Below, piece after piece: positions 56,737-64,000 of a DNA stretch of 64,000 nt. This stretch comes from Silurus meridionalis (taxonomy: Eukaryota > Chordata > Actinopteri > Siluriformes > Siluridae). The notes beneath the pieces were generated by a model. The model did no database searches, was not told the origin of the DNA, and saw only the letters and a program-made list of their open reading frames with translations. Position numbers and translations under genes: made by a program. How positions within the stretch are numbered: position 1 is the first letter of the stretch; each line of letters opens with the position of its first letter. The DNA lies in assembly GCF_014805685.1 (NCBI RefSeq), contig NC_060898.1:9187001-9251000 (forward strand), written 5' to 3'.

Positions 56737-59700
56737 TTACATTAGAGATTTGGCCTGTGACATGTAGCAAGGCATGAATATGCATGGCTCAATGTACAAA
56801 TTGCTTTCCAAATGCATTAATTAAATTAATAATTAAATTTATTACATTTCAGTTAAATAAACACAGCAGAAAAACACAAATTCAGTTTCATCAAGTGCCA
56901 AAACATCAACAACTTGTTGATATTTTTTCTTTTTGCCAGTGCATCAATAAACACAGCATAAAAACTCAAGTTCAGTTTCAGTGGGAACAGTGTTGTTGAA
57001 CTCCTTGTTTTGCCAGTTCATCAAAGTCTGGAGTAAGTTTTGTTGTGGCAATTCTCAGGATAGATCCGAGGTGTTGGTCAGTTAACCTGGATCTGTGAGG
57101 GGCTTTGATCGGACATCAGTAAAAAAATATTTTGTTGTCCACTCCCTATTAAACACTCGGCGCTCACTATCCACTTTTCTTTGATAAGCTCATTTTTGCA
57201 GAAGGGCTCATTAAAGAGGAGAAGAGAGTAATACAGGCAAACAAGGTCAATGTAGATGAAGTGCACCATATTTTGGGGCAACGTGGGCATTACAGGGGAA
57301 AGGTAAATTAAACAAGGTTTACCTGCATGGGCGTAAATTTCATTTAACAGTAGGGGGGGGACAATAAATATAAAATCTCTCATGATCAATCTTTGAAGGG
57401 GACACAAATAATAGTCAAATTGTACTTATAAAACACAGTGTCCCCACAGTGAACAACTTTGCTTTTATCATTTTTTTTATCAAGTTTTTCTCAGGTTCAA
57501 TGACAAAGCAAAACAAGGAAATGGTTTTGGCGTGTTAGTGTTAGTGCACTATGCTACAAGCTATTGTAAACAAGCTAACGTTCACTAGATGAGTCATATT
57601 TTAATCGCTAATATAGCAGATTCATGGAAAATTACATCGCTAATCAGCATTTTTGCCGCAACTAATTTATGAATGAGTCTGCATCAACTACATTAAAGAT
57701 AATCACTTTATTTAAGTGAATAGAATACTCTAGTTAAATGAGTTGAACATTAATTGAGCTGCAGAGACACACCTGACTCGTGTGTGTGTAGGTCAAACCA
57801 CTGTGAGGAAGGGGAGGGGGGAACTCAACTGTTTCTAAAGGCATTTTTTTGCGGGTTTTTTCTCTACTTACACAATTATTTAGTTATGCATACATATATT
57901 TTCCACAATAGAGAGTGCGATATTAAAAAAAGAATAATGGGGTCATCCCGTCCCCCAGTTTACGCCCATGTTTACCTGTACCTATTTTAATATAATTTGG
58001 TCACTTCGGCGGGCCGGATTAATAAATCCAAAAATCTTAGTTTGCCCATGTCTGTTCTAGCCTGTGGCTAAATCCAAAAACATTTGTAAGTAAATCTTTA
58101 TGATTTGAGGCAATTTTTTTCTGCAGGTTAATAACTGAAAATTGCTACCTGAAGCACATTTCTGTGAAGATACTGCAAATTTCCATATTGCCCATGGACT
58201 CTCAGGATGTTTTTTCATCTGCAACCTGCATTTTAATATATATTTTTTATCTAATCAGCCAAAATTTGGCAGCAACACAGTGCATAAAATCATATAGATA
58301 CAGGTCAAAAATCCAGTTAAAATCAAACATCAGAATGGGGAAAAAGTGTGAAGTTTGTGAATTGGTTGTAAGTGCTGAGTTGTTGGCACTAGATATGGTG
58401 GTTTGTGTATTTCAGAAACATGAAACATCCTTGAAAGTCCAAAGAATAGTGTGAAAAAAAGTGGACAACAGTTTTGTTGGTGCCATATATAAGTATGATG
58501 ATCAGATGTCTAAAACTTTTGGTTGTAAAGTGCAAATTTTAGGACTAAGTTTTTGTCCAAATATTTAGTTTTAATTATACACAATATTTGGTTACAATTT
58601 TTAGCCTTCCTACCTTTTTTAAAAAGAAAATCAATGCATGTTTAACTAATTATGCCACGTTCTATTGTCAAATTCTTCTTCTTCTTCTTCTTCTTTCGGC
58701 TGCTCCCATTAGGGGTCGCCACAGCGGATCATCCGTCTCCACACCACCCTGTCCTCTACATCTGCCTCTTTTACACCAACTACCTGCATGTCTTCCCTCA
58801 CCACATCCATGAACCTCCTTTTTGGCCTTCCTCTTTTCCTCCTACCTGGTGGCTCCATCCTCAGCATTCTTCTACCAATATAATTTATGTCCCTCCTCTG
58901 CACATGACCAAACCATCTCAATCTCGCCTCCCTCACCTTGTCACCAAAACATCCTACATGCGCTGTCCCTCTAATAAACTCATTTCTAATCTTATCCATC
59001 CTCGTCACTCCCAACGAAAACCTCAACATCTTTAGCTCTGCTACCTCCAGCTCCACCTCCTGTCTTTTACTCAATGCCACTGTCTCTAAACCATACAACA
59101 TCGCAGGTCTCACCACAGTCCTATAAACTTTCCCTTTCAATTTTGCAGATACCCTACTATCACAAATCACTCCTGTCACTCTTCTCCACCCACTCCACCC
59201 TGCCTGCACTCTTTTCTTCACTTCTCTAACACACTCTCCATTACTTTGCACTGTTGAACCCAGGTACCTGAATTCCTCCACCTTCTGAAGCTCTTCTCCT
59301 GCAACCGCACCACTCCACTGCCCTCCCTCTCATTCACACACATGTACTCTGTCTTACTCCTACTGAGTTTCATTCCCCTTCTCTCCAGTGCATATCTCCA
59401 CCTCTCCAGGCTCTTCTCAACCTGCTCCCTACTCTCACAACAAATCACAATATCATCCATAAACATCATAGTCCAGGAGACTCCTGTCTGACCTCGTCCG
59501 TCAACCTGTCCATCACCACTGCAAACAGGAAAGGGCTCAGGGCCGATCCTTGATGCAGTCCAACCTTCACTCTAAACCAGTCTGTCGTACCTACTGCACA
59601 CTTCACTGCCGTCACACTGTCCTCATACATGTCCTGCACCACCCTTACATACTTCTCCGACACACCTGACTTCCTCATACAGTACCACAACTCCTCTCTT

Positions 59701-62700
59701 GGCACCCTGTCGACGCCTTCTCTAAATCCACAAATACACAATGCAATTCCTTCTGTCCTTCTCTATACTTCTCCATCAACATTCTCAAAGCAAATATGGC
59801 ATCTGTGGTGCTCTTCCTCGGCATGAAACCATACTGTTGCTCACAGATGGTCACCTCTTCTCTCAGCCTGGCTTCCACTACTCTTTCCCATAACTTCATG
59901 GTGTGACTGATCAACTTAATACCCCTGTAGTTACTGCAGGTCTGCACATCTCCTTTATGCTTAAAGATCGGTACCAGCACACTCTTTCTCCATTCCTCAG
60001 GCATCTTCTCACCTTCCAAAATCCTGTTAAACAATCTGGTCAAAACCCCACTGCCATCTCTCCTAAACATCTCCACGCTTCCACCGGTATGTCATCTGGT
60101 CCAACCGACTTTCCACTCTTCATCCTCTTAATCGCTGCTCTCACTTCCTCCTTACTAATCTTATCTACATCCTGCTTCACCATCTCCACATCATCCAACC
60201 TTCTCTCTCTCTGATTTTCCTCATTCATCAGCTGCTCAAAATACTCCCTCCACCTTCTCAACACACTCTCCTCACTAGTCAACACATTTCCTCTCCATCC
60301 TTTACTGCTCTAACTTGCAGTACATCCTTTCCAGCTCGGTCCCTCTGCCTGGCCAATCGGTACAAATCCTTTTCTCCTTCCTTAGTGTCCAACCTCTCAT
60401 ACAGCTCCTCATATGCCTTTTCCTTGGCTTTCGCCACATCCTCTTAACCTGCTGCCGCATCTCCTTGTACTCCTGCCTACTTTTCTCATCACTCTGTCTA
60501 TCCCACTTCTGTTTTGCCAACCTCTTTCTCCTTATGCTCTCCTGCACTTCCTCATTCCACCACCATGTCTCCTTGTCTTCCTTTCTATTTCCAGATGTCA
60601 CACCAAGTACTTTTCTAGCTGCCTCCCTCATCACTCCTGCAGTAGTTGCCCAATCATCCAACACCTCCTTAACACCACTGAGCCTCTCTCTGACCTCTTC
60701 CCTGAACCTCACTACACTCTTCCTCCTTCAGTTTCCACCATCTTATTCTTCTTTCAGTCCTCACTCTCCTCCTCTTCATCCTCGCCTCCAAAACCATCCT
60801 ACAGACCACCATCCTATGCTGTCTAGCTACACTGTCCCCTGCCAACACCTTACAGTCGCCAATCTCCTTCAGGTTGCATCTCCTGCATAGCACATAGTCC
60901 ACCTGTGTGCACCTTCCTCCACTCTTATCGTCACCCTATGATCCTCCTTCTTTTTAAAATAAGTGTTCACCACTGCCATTTCCATCCTTTTAGCAAAATC
61001 TACCACCATCTGCCCTTCCACATTCCTCTCCTTAAAACCATACCTACCCATCACCTCCTCATCACCTCTGTTCCCTTCACCCACATGCCCATTAAAGTCC
61101 GCCCCAATCACTAACCGTTCTTTCCTAGGTACACCATCTACCACTTCATCTAATTCACTCCAGAATCTTTCCTTCTCCTCCATCTCACAGCCAACTTGTG
61201 GAGCATAGGCACTGATGACATTTATCATCATCCCTTCAACTTCCACCTTCACGATCATCACCCTATCAGAAACTCTCTTCACCTCCACTACACTCTTACT
61301 GTACTCTTCCTTCAGAATCACCCCTACACCATTTCTCTTTCCATCCACACCATGATAAAACAGTTTAAACCCACCTCCAATGTTCCTGGCCTTACTCCCT
61401 TTCCACTTGGTCTCCTGAACACACAACATATCTACCTTTCTCCTCTCCATCATATCAGCTACCTCTCTCCCTTTACCCGTCATAGTACCAACATTTAAAG
61501 TACCAACCCGAAACTCCACTCTCCTACACTGCTCCTTTCCCTGCCATCTCTGTAGACGTCTTCCTCCTCTCCTTCTCCTCCTTCGGCCAACAGTAGCCCA
61601 ATTTCCACCGGTACCCTGTCGGCTAACGATACCTGTGGCGGTCGTTGTTAACCCGGGCCTCGACCGATCCGGTATGAAATTCTCATTTGTGATCCGCATA
61701 TTTGATTTGGCACATGTTTTACGCTGGATGCCCTTCCTAACGCAACCCTCCCCATTTACCCGGGCTTGGGACCGGCACTAAGAATGCACTGGCTTGTGCC
61801 TCCCTAATGGCTGGGTTCTATTGTCAAATTATATTTCCATATTTTTTATGTTAATAAAATAATAAAATACATTTATTATCCATTAACTAAATTATAATAG
61901 AGAAAGAAAAAAAAAACACCATACATAAATCATGATCAACTTTTTTTTTGCAAGTAAACTCCAGCAGCTACTTCACCGGTCCTCATTCTAAAATCTCTGT
62001 GCTCATAGTATAAGTATATGGATAGTAGCTTTTAAACACAAAAATATTTATCATCCCAAATGGCTAATTCTGTTTATCACATTAGCTGGTTTTAAATAGT
62101 TGTTAAACAAAGACATTGATAAAAACTTTTTATTATAATTAGTATAATAAATGTTATTACCCAATAGTTCATACACTAATTGTTTGTTTGCCTTAAAAAA
62201 AAAAATATTTGCGGAACTCCTGCAAAATGGTCTTAAAAGTATATATTTTTAAAAATAAATTAATACAAACAAATAAGATGTTATTTATCTACTGCACAAA
62301 AGCAACAATGGCAAATAAAATAATGATTTACAGGCACAAGGTCGGACACGAACTCTCACGGGGTTCATGTGTGGTAGACTGTTAGAGCACACCGAGGCAA
62401 AATTTGTAAAGTGCAAGACAGAGGAGAATCATTGAGTGCTACAGATATTAACGGAACATATTAAAGGAACATACAAAACAACAAAACCTTAGCCTTTTTT
62501 TTACATTTATTTATTATTATTATTTTTTTAAATAAAATATCGTTTCAGTTGAGGTTCTATGTTCTGAAAAGTTCCTTGTTCATGTTAAAGTTAATAGCCT
62601 GGAGCTCTGCTAAAATTCTCTTTTCTGCCCGAGTAATACTCCTCACCTTTACACACCAGATTCCAATTGAAAAATAACTAAAAGGTAACACACTCAATTG

Positions 62701-64000
62701 TTGTCAACAGAATGTCCTGCATACCTGTCCAAAGTGCACTGTAACTGGTCGTCTCTGTTCCCAGACATGTGCATCCTTTCTTTGTGTAGACACTGAATGG
62801 GTGGAGGTAGGTTTATCTCTGCTGGTGGACTGGCTGTTCTCAGTCATCTCCTGTAAAAGGTCATACCAGGCTGAGATATTTCGGTATGTATGTGTACAGT
62901 TTGGCTTGAAAGTCAAAGCATCAGATTTTATAATCAAACTGCCAAAAGTAGACAAAGTGAACCTAACCAAACAAATGAGATAAAAATGTTATACTTGGTC
63001 TTTTATTTATTGAGACAAATCAAGTGGCAAAACTATGTGAATCACTAGGATTAGCAGAAGATGATTAAATTAAATTAAAGTCCATATATTTTAATCAAAT
63101 GACAATCAGGTGTCAGCGAGTCCCTTGTTTTACAAGGGTCTATTAAAGTCTGTAAGACACGTTTGTAATCGTGCATCATGGCACAGACAAAGGAGATAAA
63201 AAAAAAAAAAAGAGATAGACACAGTTCTGCAAAATGAACATTGCTGCTCATCTGAAGATTGCTAAAGCTTTAGACAAGCCAGAAGACTACTGGCAAAAAT
63301 CTTTGTAGATAGATGAGGCCAAACAAAAGTGAAAGTTAACGAATTACATTTACTCATGTTACTGTAATTAAGTAGTTCTTTGTGTACTTTTACTTCAAGT
63401 AGTTTTTAAAATCGAATATAACTGGTGTCAAACATTACTGCACTGGTGATTGATGGGTGGGAGAACAAACACGCTAAAGAAAGAAATATGGAGACATACA
63501 CACAAGTGATGCCTGTCCCATCTGTGTAACATGGTGATGGTAGTATCATGGTTCGAGGCTGTTTTGCTGCATACGGGCCAGGATGGCTTGCCATTTTTGA
63601 TGAAACAACAAAGTTAGAATAATACCCGCAAATTCTGAAGAAAAATGTCAGGACATCTATCCATGAACTGAGTCTAAAAAGGAAATGGGTCATGCGGCAA
63701 GACATCCACCCCAAGCGCACAATTTTTACGAATGAACAGTTAAAGAGGTACAAAGGTTTAGAATGTTTTAGAATGGCCAAAGTCCTGTCTTCAATTGAAT
63801 GAAATACTAAAAGAAATGTTTGCCACTTGCAGATATGCAATATTGCCCATATTTTCTCAATAAATAAATAACCAAGTATAATTTTTTTTATCTTATCTGT
63901 GCCAAAAAATATTTAAAAAATTCTAATGGTTCCCAAAATTTCAGACACCATAGTATGTGTGGTTCTGTCATGTCAAAACATGTAAGTTTACCTTTTGCTT
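50268..64000 (-). CDS. dennd1: DENND1-family (connecdenn) Rab35 exchange factor, C-terminal half
   Basis: DENND1 proteins use an N-terminal DENN domain to activate Rab35 and a disordered C-terminal tail to bind AP-2 and clathrin at endocytic sites. Only tail exons are here, 5' to 3': 64000-63992 (KQK, cut by the window), 62850-62725, 52106-51978, 51622-51340 and 51206-50268. Family words include [27 protein letters not shown] ending [64 protein letters not shown] and the C-terminal LHRKWETFD. All resemble human DENND1A/B tails as I remember them. DPF and NPF words suit AP-2 and EH-domain binding. Phases agree at all junctions except 62725 to 52106, where at least one exon is unlocated in a repeat-filled intron. 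The paralogue (1A, 1B or 1C) is undecided. Confidence 0.9.
51340..51622 (-). CDS. dennd1: dennd1 exon, SLEEL region
   Basis: Acceptor tgtgtgtcag/GTCTCA; G completes Trp, then [20 protein letters not shown] and on to QHGNFRYQ at donor CAG/gtgcct. Contains the acidic [11 protein letters not shown] stretch. Confidence 0.9.
51978..52106 (-). CDS. dennd1: dennd1 exon, RHYTVFL region
   Basis: C completes a split codon, then [36 protein letters not shown] and STPFE, ending TG at donor gtctat. The donor is weak but the phase fits the next exon exactly. Confidence 0.8.
52107..53493. other. dennd1 intron, nothing firm
   Basis: AT-rich with no repeat identified. The missing exon encoding the sequence after VTVHFGQ could be here or further right, but I did not find it. 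Confidence 0.35.
53494..53531 (+). repeat. Microsatellite (CA)n
   Basis: About 18 AC units following gcgtgcgc. Confidence 0.97.
54005..54800. mobile_element. Non-autonomous TIR element, copy 2 (inverted relative to 1275-2062)
   Basis: The left end is TTACCGTAATTTCCGGACTA and the right end TAGTCCGAAAAATACGGTAA. The interior matches copy 1 in reverse, for example gttacacacggtgtaacggg here against cccgttacaccgtgtaacag there, and ttgttcactgtcttcctcct against aggaggaagacagtgaacaa. The length is within 10 bp of copy 1. Confidence 0.75.
55079..55140 (+). repeat. Microsatellite (TA)n
   Basis: About 31 TA units directly to the left of the nested Tc1 element. Confidence 0.97.
55141..56690 (+). mobile_element. 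Full-length Tc1-like transposon with DD37E spacing (TRT-like), frameshifted
   Basis: The ends are CAGGAGTGCAGAATTATTAG and CTAATAATTTTGCACTCCTG, within (TA)n DNA. The frame opens at 55355 with [20 protein letters not shown] and a helix-turn-helix ([19 protein letters not shown]), then breaks near 55535. From 55629 it reads [51 protein letters not shown] and [19 protein letters not shown], and a last frameshift near 56215 leads to the C-terminal end [15 protein letters not shown] at 56368. Thirty-seven residues lie between the second Asp and Glu. That spacing was reported for the TRT group of Tc1 relatives, as I recall. Catalytic residues are intact; at least two frameshifts prevent a product. 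Confidence 0.92.
56693..56731 (+). repeat. Microsatellite (TA)n
   Basis: About 19 TA units just right of the Tc1 element. Confidence 0.97.
57326..57970. mobile_element. hAT MITE (645 bp) nested in the larger hAT element
   Basis: It starts CATGGGCGTAAATTTC and ends CAGTTTACGCCCATG. The octamer TTTACCTG flanks both sides (57318-57325 and 57971-57978). No ORF of note. Confidence 0.88.
58235..58475 (+). mobile_element. Remnant of the 10912-11989 Tc1 family
   Basis: Plus-strand words gtttgtgtatttcagaaaca and atcagaatggggaaaaagtg match the 5' half of that family's transposase and leader (compare the antisense of 11850-11940). The termini and 3' half are gone. Confidence 0.5.
58675..61814 (-). mobile_element. 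Near-full-length RTE-type LINE with 16-bp target duplication
   Basis: The minus-strand element starts CCCAGCCATTAGGGAGGCAC at 61814 and ends in a (GAA)n tail at 58697-58675. The 16-mer gttctattgtcaaatt flanks both sides (58659-58674 and 61815-61830). The frame 61699-60869 encodes the AP-type endonuclease ([42 protein letters not shown]). The reverse transcriptase follows in pieces: [16 protein letters not shown] near 60080, [14 protein letters not shown] near 59900, [20 protein letters not shown] near 59540 and [13 protein letters not shown] near 59460 (catalytic D-D present). The C-terminal part has [18 protein letters not shown] and [10 protein letters not shown]. About six frameshifts break a single ORF. 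Confidence 0.95.
61831..62724. other. dennd1 intron right of the LINE
   Basis: AT-rich; no exon in the required phase and no repeat end was recognised. Confidence 0.4.
62725..62850 (-). CDS. dennd1: dennd1 exon, VTVHFGQ region
   Basis: Acceptor gaccttttacag/GAGATG, donor CAG/gtatgc. 42 codons: [42 protein letters not shown]. The E-x-R-R-P-x-T-V-H-F-G-Q word is diagnostic for the family. Confidence 0.92.
63240..63960 (+). mobile_element. Decayed Tc1-like transposon, interrupted
   Basis: Antecedent words catctgaagattgctaaagc and aaatctttgtagatagatga (for 'W-x-D-E') are followed, after an unrelated stretch at 63335-63420, by catggtgatggtagtatcat, ggttcgaggctgttttgctg and gcaagacatccaccccaagc (for 'Q-D-N-x-P-x-x'). 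No frame is open and the ends are not defined. Confidence 0.6.
63335..63420. mobile_element. hAT-like terminal piece inside a Tc1 remnant
   Basis: aacgaattacatttactcat and acttttacttcaagtagttt resemble the subterminal region of the 26606-27601 element. Boundaries are uncertain. Confidence 0.4.
63992..64000 (-). CDS. dennd1: dennd1 exon cut by the window edge
   Basis: The last nine bases read AAG CAA AAG (KQK) on the minus strand, followed by donor gtaaac. Joined to the next exon this gives KQKEMTENS, close to the KQKDIAENG word I remember in human DENND1A. Confidence 0.6.

Larger units (their letters stand above)
54937..58054. mobile_element. Non-autonomous hAT element hosting two nested transposons
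   Basis: It starts CAGGGGTGGGCAAACTTTTT and ends AGTTTGCCCATGTCTG. The octamer TTCTAGCC flanks both sides (54929-54936 and 58055-58062). Without the nested Tc1 (55141-56690) and hAT MITE (57326-57970) it would be about 920 bp. No hAT transposase frame is seen. Confidence 0.9.

Noticed and set aside
60315..60890. 191-residue plus-strand ORF rich in Ser, Leu and Pro, and neighbours at 58652 and 60413
   Set aside because: Antisense shadow of the RTE LINE coding region.

Overview
This is vertebrate nuclear DNA, almost certainly from a teleost fish. The genes are split by GT/AG introns. There are long (TA)n, (CA)n and (CTAT)n tracts. Most of the rest is Tc1/mariner and hAT DNA transposons, L2/CR1/Rex1-type and RTE-type LINEs, and a tRNA-derived SINE with a tail often seen in ostariophysan fish. 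A catfish-like source would fit, but that is a guess. No bacterial gene, CRISPR array, rRNA gene or confident tRNA gene was seen.

Four host genes can be read. (1) The 3' end of tcf7 (+): the C-clamp exon 2269-2341 and the last coding exon 6174-6429. (2) A complete skp1 coding region (-): five exons between 24948 and 17895, whose lengths sum to exactly 163 codons plus stop. It is convergent with tcf7, an arrangement I recall from human 5q31. (3) A multi-exon gene of unknown identity (+), 33029-41244, reconstructed from phase-matched exons; two 3' junctions are unresolved. (4) The 3' half of a DENND1/connecdenn-family gene (-), from the right window edge to the stop codon at 50268; its DENN domain lies outside the window.

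Layout: 1-7300 tcf7 end, with a TIR element, a Tc1 remnant and two hAT remnants in its intron; 8200-13500 a cluster of Tc1 elements, a LINE scrap and a hAT MITE; 15700-16060 an RTE scrap; 17600-25700 skp1; 25700-32900 hAT, LINE and Tc1 insertions; 33000-41250 the unknown gene, with a hAT element and an RTE fragment in its introns; 41600-43620 a LINE; 43650-45300 a CTAT microsatellite split by a Tc1 element; 47179-48789 a Tc1 element with one frameshift and one stop; 50268-64000 the dennd1 gene. One dennd1 intron holds a three-deep transposon nest with target duplications (54937-58054) and a near-full-length RTE LINE with a 16-bp target duplication (58675-61814).

The host proteins share no pathway visible here: TCF7 is a Wnt-responsive transcription factor, SKP1 an SCF ubiquitin-ligase adaptor, and DENND1 proteins are endocytic Rab35 exchange factors. 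The most useful leads are the unidentified gene, the nested insertions that allow relative dating, and several perfect snap-back palindromes not explained by any transposon.
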